From Bradyrhizobium sp. CCBAU 051011 (GTDB lineage Bacteria; Pseudomonadota; Alphaproteobacteria; Rhizobiales; Xanthobacteraceae), in the NCBI RefSeq assembly GCF_009930815.1, contig NZ_CP022222.1:2150501-2214500 (forward strand): a DNA stretch of 64,000 nucleotides, read 5' to 3'. Made by a program: the position numbers and the translations under genes. Within the stretch, counting starts at the first letter, position 1. Each line of letters begins with the position of its first letter. The notes under the pieces were generated by a model. The model was not told the DNA's origin, did not search any database, and saw only the letters and a list, made by a program, of their open reading frames with translations. Below are positions 57,072-64,000 of this stretch, in pieces.

Positions 57072-57581
57072 TCACGCGGTTCGACCCGTGAGCCATCCAA
57101 ATTTCGCGCTGAGCTTTGGAAGCAGGACGTCCAGCTCGTCCTCGTCCTGCCACTCGGTCCCCTCGGGTTGATCCGGCATTCTCCGTTGCGGGCGATCGCC
57201 GGCAGCCGCTACGACGCCGTCGGTTACGGCGTATTGATAGCCTTCGTAGAACCAATCCTCGTCATCGTCAGGTTCGTCGGCGAGCGAATCGGGGTTCGAC
57301 AAGGCACGCTCGAATGCCTGACGCCCCCGGGAAATCAATGAGGAGCAAAAATCGTCGAAAGTATCGTCGCTGCACCCGCCGTTAATGACGTAAGCCGCGC
57401 CCCACAATGTATGGCTATAGGCCTTGCCCATCATAGCGTCGAACTGTTGCGCAAATTCAATCGCGTCCGCCGCAGGCAGGGCCGAGATTTTTTGCTTCAG
57501 CACGTTGCATTTCCGTACCATGTCGCCGCCTGCAGCGTCATTCGCATCCTGAACGATTTCCCAGAAACCGGTTTCGTCCAT
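57072..57581 (-). CDS. DUF4240-domain protein
   Basis: This 169-residue soluble protein opens MDETGFWEIVQDANDA, the characteristic DUF4240 start (FW near residue 6), and continues AYSHTLWGAAYVINGGCSDD with FCSSLISRGRQAFERAL, typical of the family. The C-terminus is very acidic (DEPDDDEDWFYEG, EWQDEDELDVLLPKL). ATG 57581 follows GGGAG. The function of DUF4240 is unknown; several members sit beside toxin-like or polymorphic loci. An IS110-type element begins immediately upstream, so its native promoter may have been displaced. Confidence 0.83.
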   Translation of the reverse strand: MDETGFWEIVQDANDAAGGDMVRKCNVLKQKISALPAADAIEFAQQFDAMMGKAYSHTLWGAAYVINGGCSDDTFDDFCSSLISRGRQAFERALSNPDSLADEPDDDEDWFYEGYQYAVTDGVVAAAGDRPQRRMPDQPEGTEWQDEDELDVLLPKLSAKFGWLTGRTA

Positions 57582-57599
57582 CACACATGCTCCCGCTCT

Positions 57600-57802
57600 G
57601 TGGCACGCTGCGCCCTTGTGTCCAGGAAATCTGTCAGAATGTGCGAACGGGCGGTTGCGCACCAACCGCCCGTTGCTGGAACTGAGCCCGTTGCGCCCAA
57701 AGGCGACCGAGCCTGTGTCAGAGCGAGGGACAGCTCCGGTGTCTTCCTCAACCCGAACAGTTGCAAGGGCTTCGAGCCCGAACCGAGCAAGGAAGGGAGT
57801 GG
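57600..57802 (+). ncRNA. Candidate IS110 bridge RNA in the transposase leader
   Basis: The leader has a perfect 12-bp hairpin AACGGGCGGTTG-cgcac-CAACCGCCCGTT (57646-57674) and a smaller GGGCTtcgAGCCC stem near 57767. IS110-group elements encode a bridge RNA 5' of the transposase that pairs with target and donor DNA. Position and folding fit; the two guide loops were not resolved. Confidence 0.45.
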
Positions 57803-57805
57803 ATG

Positions 57806-58765
57806 ATGGCACAAAATGCTCATGTTGTCGTGGGTATCGATGTCGCCAAGGACAAGGTGGATGCGTGCATTCGTGCGTTGGGATTACGGCAAACCCTCCC
57901 GAGCACGACCCAGGGGCACCGTAAGCTGGTCGCCTGGCTTCGCAAGCACCAGGCGAACAAGGCGGTGATGGAGGCGAGTGGCGGCTATGAGCGTGCCTGG
58001 GCCAAGGTGCTGCGCGACGCCGGCATCGAAGTTCGGATCGTCGACCCCAAACGGGTCCGCAGCTTCGCGCTATCAGCCGGACGGCTGGCCAAGAACGATA
58101 CGATCGATGCCGAGATGATTGCCTGGTTCGCCGAGACATTCAGCGATGCGCCGGGCCAGAAACACGATGCGGCACAAGAGGAGCTGCAGGCACTCGTAAA
58201 GGCGCGCTTAAGCCTGATTGATTTTAGGATGCGCTTGGTCAGCCAAAGCGAGCATGCCGCGCCGGGATTGGTGCAGAAGGCGCATGCCCGCATCTTGAAG
58301 AACCTGGCCTGCGAGATTGCCAAGCTCGAGGCCGCCATCTGCGCCAAAATCAAGTCCATGCCGGATTTTGCGGAACGCGCCGAGATCATCGAGAGTGTGC
58401 CGGGGTTCGCCGAGACGAGTTCGGCAAACCTCCTTGCAGGAATGCCGGAGCTTGGTCAGGTGAGCAACAAGATCGCCGCGGCCTTGATCGGGGTCGCCCC
58501 CTATGACGACGACAGCGGAAAGCGCCGCGGCGAGCGCCACATCAAGGGAGGCCGCCGCTGGGTCCGTAACGCCATCTACATGCCCTGTGTTGGCGCAGCC
58601 ACGCTGAACAATCCCGTGCTGAAGGCCTACTATCAGCGCCTGATTGCCAAAGGAAAAGAGCCGAAGATTGCCATCATCGCCGGCATGCGCAAGCTGATCA
58701 TCATCCTCAACACCATGATCGCACGACGGCAGAAATGGGATCCCAGCCGTTACGCGTTGAGCTGA
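57806..58765 (+). CDS. IS110-family transposase (DEDD recombinase)
   Basis: This 319-residue recombinase has an N-terminal RuvC-like DEDD domain: D12 in VVGIDVAKDKVDA, E56 in AVMEASGGYERAW, and D98/D101 in RLAKNDTIDAEMIAWF. The C-terminal Transposase_20 domain has IIESVPGFAETSSANLLAGM and GVAPYDDDSGKRRGERHIKG with the conserved Ser-Gly, then GGRRWVRNAIYMPCVGA. Both catalytic domains look complete, so it may be active. ATG 57806 or ATG 57803 follows GGGAG. It is the only complete transposase in the window. Confidence 0.95.
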   Translation: MAQNAHVVVGIDVAKDKVDACIRALGLRQTLPSTTQGHRKLVAWLRKHQANKAVMEASGGYERAWAKVLRDAGIEVRIVDPKRVRSFALSAGRLAKNDTIDAEMIAWFAETFSDAPGQKHDAAQEELQALVKARLSLIDFRMRLVSQSEHAAPGLVQKAHARILKNLACEIAKLEAAICAKIKSMPDFAERAEIIESVPGFAETSSANLLAGMPELGQVSNKIAAALIGVAPYDDDSGKRRGERHIKGGRRWVRNAIYMPCVGAATLNNPVLKAYYQRLIAKGKEPKIAIIAGMRKLIIILNTMIARRQKWDPSRYALS

Positions 58766-59280
58766 CGAGCGCGCCCACCGCGATCGGTTCCGCGACCGAG
58801 CGCTTGCAAAGCCGACAGACCGGTGAACGGGCGGGGTCAAGGCCGCAGCCGCCGTAGGCGGGGGCGCGCCAGCGCCAGCCTTGAGGCCGGCCGATCACCG
58901 GGCTACTTCCAGCACAGTTGCTCTGATTGGATCTTCCTGCGTCTCACCCTTCGGTGGAACCCGCAGCCTAGCTCGGGGAACGTCGGATCGATGGCAAAAC
59001 GAACGGCGGGCTAAAAAAGATTGCCAACGCGGAGCCGTGACGGCGGATCGTCACTTCCGGAAATTGCGCGGTTGCTCGCGCCGTGCCGGACCTGGCCCCC
59101 GGACGGAGGCTGCGGCCCCGCTGGAACCATCGGCCAACCCTCAAACCGGAAAAGCCGCAAATCGTCGCTGGCACCGATGGTTAATCGCGTCTTAACCTCG
59201 CCGTATCTATGGTGGTTTGATGGGTTTCCGGGGCTCGCTTCAGCCCTTCGACCGCTTTTGAGAGTACTGGCGTTTCAGAC
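58766..59280. other. Right flank of the IS110 element and promoter region of the aminotransferase
   Basis: About 515 bases without a supportable gene. The first part probably belongs to the IS right end. A hairpin GTGACG-gcggat-CGTCAC lies at 59037-59054. No strong promoter is recognised. Confidence 0.45.
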
Positions 59281-60507
59281 ATGGCAATGACCGCCTCTTC
59301 CGGCGTGGCGCAGGGCGCTGGCAGTGCAATCCCTGCCGGTCAGGCCGAACGCTCGCCGTTTTTGCGTACGACCGAGCTATTGGCGCCCTATCAGCCGGCC
59401 AAGCCATTGATTACGCTGTCCTTGGGCGAGCCGCAGCACCCGGTGCCCGATTTCGTCGGGCCGGTCCTGGCCAAACACATCGCCGAATTCGGCCGCTATC
59501 CGCTTGCCAAGGGCATCGAGCCGTTCCGGCGCGCCGCCGCCAATTGGCTTTCGACCCGGTTCCAGCTCCCTCGCCCGATCGACTCCGAGAGCGAAATCCT
59601 GGTGCTGAATGGCAGCCGCGAGGGGCTGTTTTTCGCGGCGATCACGGCCGCCCGCTATGTTGGGCCGCGCCAGGGCAGGCCGGCGATCCTGATGCCCAAC
59701 CCGTTTTATCCGGCCTATGGCGCGGGCGCCCGCGCAGCTGGTTGCGAACTGATCTACCTGCCGACCACGCTCGCCAACGGATTTTTGCCGGATCTCGATT
59801 CGCTCGATGAGGCGACGCTGGCCCGAACCGTCGCCATGTTCATCGCCTCGCCCGCCAATCCGCAAGGCTCGGTCGCCTCGCGCGACTACTTCACGCGGCT
59901 GAAGAGCCTCGCCGACCGCTACGGTTTCATGATCCTGAGCGACGAGTGCTATTCGGAAATCTACACCAGGCAGGCGCCGGGCAGCGCGCTGGAATGCGCC
60001 GGACCCGATTTCACCAACGTCGTTGCGTTCCAGTCGCTGTCGAAACGCTCGAACCTGCCGGGCATGCGCGTCGGCTTTGCCGCCGGAGACCGGAAATTTC
60101 TCGCGGCCTTTCACGAATTGCGCAACGTCGCCGCACCGCAGGTGCCGGTGCCGCTGCAGCACGTCGCGGTCGCCGCCTATAGCGATGAAACCCATGTCGA
60201 AGAGAACCGCAGGCTCTACCGCATCAAGTTCGATCTCGCCGACCAGATTCTCGGCAGCCGCTACGGCTATGTGCGGCCCGCCGGCGGCTTTTGCGTCTGG
60301 CTCGACGTATCCGAGCGCGGCGGTGATGAGGCGACGACGGTGAGACTTTATCGGGACGCAGGCGTCCGCGTGATCCCAGGAAGTTATCTGTCGCGGCTGC
60401 AGAACGACGGCTTCAATCCCGGCGCGGGCTACATCCGCCTCGCACTGGTCTCCGATAGTGAATCAACCGCCGAGGCGTTGCACCGGCTGGTCGAAATTCT
60501 GGATTAA
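59281..60507 (+). CDS. PLP-dependent aminotransferase, DapC-like (class I/II)
   Basis: This 408-residue fold-type I aminotransferase has ITLSLGEPQHPVP near the N-terminus, LVLNGSREGLFFA, NPFYPAYGAGARAAG, FIASPANPQGSVAS, LSDECYSEIYT and the PLP Lys at K255 in QSLSKRSNLPGMRVGF, followed by the C-terminal RIALV-type YIRLALVSD with the substrate Arg. The SKRSNLPG signature is that of N-succinyldiaminopimelate aminotransferases (DapC), which act in lysine and peptidoglycan precursor synthesis, but other substrates are possible. It is 12 bases before ftsK, so both may be one operon. Confidence 0.85.
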   Translation: MAMTASSGVAQGAGSAIPAGQAERSPFLRTTELLAPYQPAKPLITLSLGEPQHPVPDFVGPVLAKHIAEFGRYPLAKGIEPFRRAAANWLSTRFQLPRPIDSESEILVLNGSREGLFFAAITAARYVGPRQGRPAILMPNPFYPAYGAGARAAGCELIYLPTTLANGFLPDLDSLDEATLARTVAMFIASPANPQGSVASRDYFTRLKSLADRYGFMILSDECYSEIYTRQAPGSALECAGPDFTNVVAFQSLSKRSNLPGMRVGFAAGDRKFLAAFHELRNVAAPQVPVPLQHVAVAAYSDETHVEENRRLYRIKFDLADQILGSRYGYVRPAGGFCVWLDVSERGGDEATTVRLYRDAGVRVIPGSYLSRLQNDGFNPGAGYIRLALVSDSESTAEALHRLVEILD

Positions 60508-60519
60508 TCGCAGGGCCCC

Positions 60520-62967
60520 ATGAGCATGCCAGCGATCGAACGTGTTATTCCCCTGGTCGGCCATCTGCCGGTTTCGATCCGCGAGGCGCTGGCGCGGCGC
60601 CTGCGCGAGCTCGCCGGTCTTTGCCTGATCGCGCTTTCCGGCGTGGCTGCGGCGGCGTTGATGACGTGGTCGGTGCAGGACCCGAGCCTGAGCCATGCGA
60701 CGTCGCGGCCGATCCGCAATGTCCTCGGCTATCCCGGCGCGATCGGCGCCGATCTGCTGATGCAGATTCTCGGTCTCGGCGCGATCATGCTGATCCTGCC
60801 CGTCGCCGTGTGGGGCTGGCGCATGCTGACCCATCGTACCTTCGACCGCGAAGCGCTGCGCCTTGGATGCTGGATTCTCTGCACGGTGATCGCGGCCGGC
60901 TTTGCCAGCTGCTGGCCGCATGGCGGAGCCTGGGCGCTGCCGACCGGTCTTGGCGGCGTCGTTGGCGATGCGCTGGTGCGCGCGCCAGCGGTGGTGTTCG
61001 GTCCGGCCGGCTTCACCTATCGTCTCGTGCTCGGCATCATCCTGTTTGCGGCGATGTGCGCAGCCTTTCTGTTTGCCAGCGGCTGGGGCTCGCGCCCGCG
61101 AGATGAAGAGCTGACGCCGATCGAAGACGATGACACCCCCTTCGAGGAAGAAGGGGATCGCGGTTCGGTCCCGCTCGGATGGGTGTATCATGCGCTGATG
61201 AGCTTGAAGGCGCGGCTCGGTTGGCTGATGACCGCGGCCTACCGATCACTGGTGTCGAGTTCGCCGCCGCCTCGCAGGGCCTCGTTCGAACGTCGGGAAC
61301 CAAGCCTCAGCGGCCGCGCCGCCCCGACACTTGCCCCGCGGGAAGAGGAATTCGAGGACGAGGAAGAAGAGGAAGACGAGGAGGAAGAAGCTCCCGCCGC
61401 CCGTACCCCGCGCAAGAAACCCGCGCCGCGTGCCTCGGCGCGCAAATCCGACAAGTTCGAACTGCCTTCGGTCTCGATGCTCACGGCGCCCAAGGCGTCG
61501 GATCGACAGCCACTCAGCAAGGCCGAACTGGAAGCCAATTCGCGCGCGCTGGAAGGCGTGCTCGGCGACTTTGGCGTCCGCGGCGAGATCGTCAAGGCCA
61601 ACCCCGGCCCGGTGGTAACACTCTACGAACTCGAACCGGCGCCCGGCATCAAATCCTCGCGCGTCATCGGCCTCGCCGACGATATCGCCCGCTCGATGAG
61701 CGCGCTCTCGGCCCGCGTTGCCGTGGTCGCGGGCCGCAACGCCATTGGCATCGAACTGCCGAATGTCCATCGCGAAAAGGTTTATCTGCGCGAATTGCTG
61801 ACTACCAAGGACAGCAACGAGTCGACGGTGAAGTTGCCGCTCTGCCTCGGCAAGAACATCGGCGGCGAATCCATCATTATCGATCTCGCGCGCACGCCGC
61901 ATATGCTGATCGCCGGTACCACCGGCTCCGGCAAATCGGTCGCCATCAACACCATGATCCTCAGCCTGGTCTATCGCCTGAGGCCGGATCAGTGCCGCCT
62001 GATCATGGTCGACCCCAAGATGCTCGAACTCTCCGTCTATGACGGCATCCCGCATCTGCTGACGCCGGTCGTGACCGATCCGAAGAAGGCGGTGGTCGCG
62101 CTGAAATGGGCCGTGCGCGAGATGGAAGAGCGCTACAAGAAAATGGCCAAGCTCGGCGTGCGCAACATCGACGGTTACAACCAGCGCCTCGTCGAAGCCA
62201 AGGGCAAGGGCGAGGAGCTGACGCGCACGGTGCATACCGGCTTCGACAAGGAAACCGGCAAGGCGATCTACGAGGAAGAAAAGCTCGAGCTCGAACCGCT
62301 GCCCTATATCGTCATTATCGTCGACGAAATGGCCGACCTGATGATGGTGGCCGGCAAGGACATCGAAGGCGCGGTGCAGCGCCTGGCACAGATGGCGCGC
62401 GCCGCGGGCCTCCACGTCATCCTCGCCACGCAGCGTCCCTCGGTCGACGTCATCACCGGCACCATCAAGGCGAATTTCCCGACCCGCATCGCCTTCCAGG
62501 TCACTTCGAAGATCGACAGCCGCACCATTCTCGGCGAGATGGGGGCCGAGCAGCTGCTTGGCCAGGGCGACATGCTCTATATGGCCGGCGGCGGCCGCAT
62601 CAGCCGCGTGCACGGTCCCTTTGCTTCCGACGAGGAGGTCGAGAAGGTCGTGCGTCATCTCAAGACGCAGGGCTCACCGGAATATCTGGAAGCGGTCACC
62701 GCGGAGGAGCCGTCCGAGGAAGACGGCGCGGTATTCGATTCCACCGGCATGGGCGCCGATGGCGGCGGCGACCTGTTCGCGCAGGCGGTTGCGATCGTCA
62801 AGCGCGACCGCAAGGCCTCAACCTCCTACATTCAGCGCCGGCTGCAAATCGGCTATAACCGTGCCGCCTCGCTGATGGAACGAATGGAACAGGAAGGGAT
62901 CGTCGGACAGGCGAATCACGCCGGTAAACGCGAAATTCTGGTCGAGGAGGAAGAGGGCGGGTTTTAA
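60520..62967 (+). CDS. ftsK: DNA translocase FtsK
   Basis: FtsK is a septal hexameric motor that pumps the chromosome termini and activates XerCD at dif. The 815-residue protein has an N-terminal membrane domain with four helices (to about 190), an acidic/Pro linker ([16 protein letters not shown], 270-290), the alpha and beta motor with Walker A GTTGSGKS (466-473), [13 protein letters not shown] (Walker B) and [14 protein letters not shown], and a winged-helix gamma domain ([19 protein letters not shown]) that reads KOPS. ATG 60520 follows AGGG. The linker is much shorter than in E. coli, as usual in Rhizobiales. Confidence 0.95.
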   Translation: MSMPAIERVIPLVGHLPVSIREALARRLRELAGLCLIALSGVAAAALMTWSVQDPSLSHATSRPIRNVLGYPGAIGADLLMQILGLGAIMLILPVAVWGWRMLTHRTFDREALRLGCWILCTVIAAGFASCWPHGGAWALPTGLGGVVGDALVRAPAVVFGPAGFTYRLVLGIILFAAMCAAFLFASGWGSRPRDEELTPIEDDDTPFEEEGDRGSVPLGWVYHALMSLKARLGWLMTAAYRSLVSSSPPPRRASFERREPSLSGRAAPTLAPREEEFEDEEEEEDEEEEAPAARTPRKKPAPRASARKSDKFELPSVSMLTAPKASDRQPLSKAELEANSRALEGVLGDFGVRGEIVKANPGPVVTLYELEPAPGIKSSRVIGLADDIARSMSALSARVAVVAGRNAIGIELPNVHREKVYLRELLTTKDSNESTVKLPLCLGKNIGGESIIIDLARTPHMLIAGTTGSGKSVAINTMILSLVYRLRPDQCRLIMVDPKMLELSVYDGIPHLLTPVVTDPKKAVVALKWAVREMEERYKKMAKLGVRNIDGYNQRLVEAKGKGEELTRTVHTGFDKETGKAIYEEEKLELEPLPYIVIIVDEMADLMMVAGKDIEGAVQRLAQMARAAGLHVILATQRPSVDVITGTIKANFPTRIAFQVTSKIDSRTILGEMGAEQLLGQGDMLYMAGGGRISRVHGPFASDEEVEKVVRHLKTQGSPEYLEAVTAEEPSEEDGAVFDSTGMGADGGGDLFAQAVAIVKRDRKASTSYIQRRLQIGYNRAASLMERMEQEGIVGQANHAGKREILVEEEEGGF

Positions 62968-63093
62968 AAATCGGCGCGGAACAGCGCTTCAGCGCAACGA
63001 TTTTCACGGAAAAACGATATCTCCTTTGGTCGAAAGCACGATAAACTGGCTGGCAACGGGGCCCCTCGTTCGAATAGAGATCCGAAATACCTG

Positions 63094-63900
63094 ATGACAG
63101 AACAATCCACCCATCGCGGGCTGCGCACCGGACTGGCCCTTTTGATCGCCACCTCCATCGCCGGCTTCGCCACGCCGGCGCTCGCGCAGAACGTTCCGGT
63201 TCCGAAGCCCGCGCCCAAGGCCCGCGAGGGCGGCGTGCAGATGAGCGCGCAGGATAAGGTTCCGATGACCACCGGCGCCACCCAGGCACCGCCGAATCCG
63301 GTGATCCCGAACCCGAACCGCAATGTCCCGGCCAATGTGTTTGCAACCTTCGATGCCAACCAGAAGGCGCAGGCTGCCCGGGTGAGTTCCTACCTGTCCT
63401 CGCTGCAGACGCTGGTCGGAAATTTCGTCCAGGTCGGGCCAGATGGCAGCAAGACCAAGGGCGATTTCTACATTCAGAAGCCGGGCAAGGTGCGCTTCGA
63501 ATATGACGACCCGAGCCCGATCGCGATTGTCGCCGACGGCTCGTCGCTGGCGGTGCGTGACCGCAAGCTCGCGACCCAGGACATCTATCCGCTGTCGCAA
63601 ACGCCGCTGCGTTTCCTGCTGTCGGACCGGATCGATCTGTTGAAGGATACCAATGTCGTCAGCGTCACAGCTGATGATGTCTTCATCAGCGTCACCATCG
63701 AGGAGAAGCAGGCCTTGATCGGCACCAGCCGGCTGATGCTGATGGTCGGCACCAAGGACGGCCAGCTCAAGCAATGGACGGTGACCGACCCGCAGGGCTA
63801 CGACACCACCGTTGCAGTTTACAATCTGGATTCGTCCAAGAAGGTCGATCCCGGCCTGTTCAAGATCGACTTCACCAATTACATCACGCCGGCGAACTGA
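63094..63900 (+). CDS. LolA-family outer-membrane lipoprotein carrier-like protein
   Basis: This 268-residue periplasmic protein has a signal (1-31, ending PALAQN), a Pro/Asn-rich linker (33-80), and a LolA-like half-barrel (about 90-265): VSSYLSSLQTLVGNFVQVGP, GDFYIQKPGKVRFEYDDPSP, IVADGSSLAVRDRKLATQ and DPGLFKIDF at the end. LolA shuttles lipoproteins from LolCDE to LolB. The long linker and absence of a nearby lolB match other alphaproteobacteria, which lack LolB. It follows ftsK by 126 bases, the usual Rhizobiales order. Confidence 0.88.
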   Translation: MTEQSTHRGLRTGLALLIATSIAGFATPALAQNVPVPKPAPKAREGGVQMSAQDKVPMTTGATQAPPNPVIPNPNRNVPANVFATFDANQKAQAARVSSYLSSLQTLVGNFVQVGPDGSKTKGDFYIQKPGKVRFEYDDPSPIAIVADGSSLAVRDRKLATQDIYPLSQTPLRFLLSDRIDLLKDTNVVSVTADDVFISVTIEEKQALIGTSRLMLMVGTKDGQLKQWTVTDPQGYDTTVAVYNLDSSKKVDPGLFKIDFTNYITPAN

Positions 63901-63919
63901 GCCGCACTTTCTGCGCAGC

Positions 63920-64000
63920 CGCAGGGTGGGCAAAGCGCAAGCGTACCCACCATCTTCATCGAGATCAGGATGCATGGTGGGCGCGGCGCAGGTGCGCCTT
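63920..64000. repeat. Intergenic repeat, family B copy 3, cut by window end
   Basis: CGCAGGGTGGGCAAAGCGCA and GTACCCACCAT on the left meet GCATGGTGGGCGCGG on the right. The expected CTTTGCCCACC closing segment has diverged (GCAGGTGCGCCTT) or lies partly beyond the window. Confidence 0.7.

Larger units (their letters stand above)
57600..58835 (+). mobile_element. IS110-family insertion sequence (boundaries approximate)
   Basis: One transposase gene is preceded by a structured leader of about 200 bases. GAACGGGCGG occurs on both sides (57645-57654 and 58824-58833). IS110 elements have no obvious terminal repeats, so the ends given are estimates; comparison with an empty site would be needed to fix them. 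Confidence 0.5.

Noticed and set aside
61246..62658. 470-codon open frame antisense to ftsK
   Set aside because: Shadow of the FtsK motor domain.

Overview
The window looks like a chromosomal segment of an alphaproteobacterium in the Bradyrhizobium / Rhodopseudomonas group. The evidence is high GC throughout, gene blocks typical of Rhizobiales (hemD-mitofilin-hemY facing tsaD-gpsA; rsmB-heparinase-purH; thioredoxin-LON-Trm112-ubiH-tesB-glnK-amtB; ftsK-lolA), and many short palindromic intergenic repeats of the kind I associate with Bradyrhizobium. The genus is inferred, since there is no rRNA here. Most of the window is core or housekeeping; accessory material is concentrated at 1-8.3 kb, 29-46 kb and 57-59 kb.

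Layout. 0-1.3 kb: a Tat-exported alpha/beta hydrolase broken by a frameshift. 1.5-8.3 kb: an MFS_3 exporter, then a tight operon of a TRAP transporter (three subunits), an amidase and a 57-residue membrane protein. 8.3-11.1 kb: two small secreted Cys-rich-repeat proteins, a NodB-type polysaccharide deacetylase, a small exported protein and tRNA-Thr(CGT). 11.2-18.2 kb: hemY, a mitofilin-like gene and hemD on the minus strand, facing tsaD, gpsA and an EVE protein. 18.2-28.7 kb: topoisomerase IB, acs, L,D-transpeptidase, a secreted nuclease, an SdhAF4-type factor, rsmB, a heparinase-like enzyme, and purH behind a ZTP (pfl) riboswitch.

28.7-29.5 kb is a repeat-rich gap with a hairpin-dense element of about 430 bp. 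29.5-37.3 kb: an Atg22-type MFS protein, gamma-glutamyltranspeptidase, SDR, serine hydrolase, and a divergent GST / DUF2239 pair around a large CCCGGG-centred inverted repeat; then a DsbA-fold isomerase. 37.4-43.3 kb: a ketopantoate-reductase-like gene, diheme cytochrome c with a PQQ-type dehydrogenase, an epimerase remnant, a DUF2235 (Tle1-like) lipase-fold membrane protein and tRNA-Gly(GCC). 43.8-57 kb: the thioredoxin/LON ... Trm112/ubiH/tesB block, interrupted by a frameshifted MHYT-GGDEF-EAL gene and a divergent membrane-protein/TetR pair with two operators; then a GYF_2 membrane protein and a tandem glnK-amtB-glnK-amtB locus. 57-64 kb: a DUF4240 gene, an IS110-family element with a structured leader (bridge-RNA candidate), a DapC-like aminotransferase, ftsK and a LolA-like carrier.

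Points most worth following up: the DUF2239 protein as a probable ribbon-helix-helix autoregulator with its own operator; the hairpin-rich element at 29.04-29.47 kb; the IS110 leader RNA; the dual-operator TetR pair; and two single-gene frameshifts that could be real decay or sequence error. hemC is absent from between hemD and tsaD.
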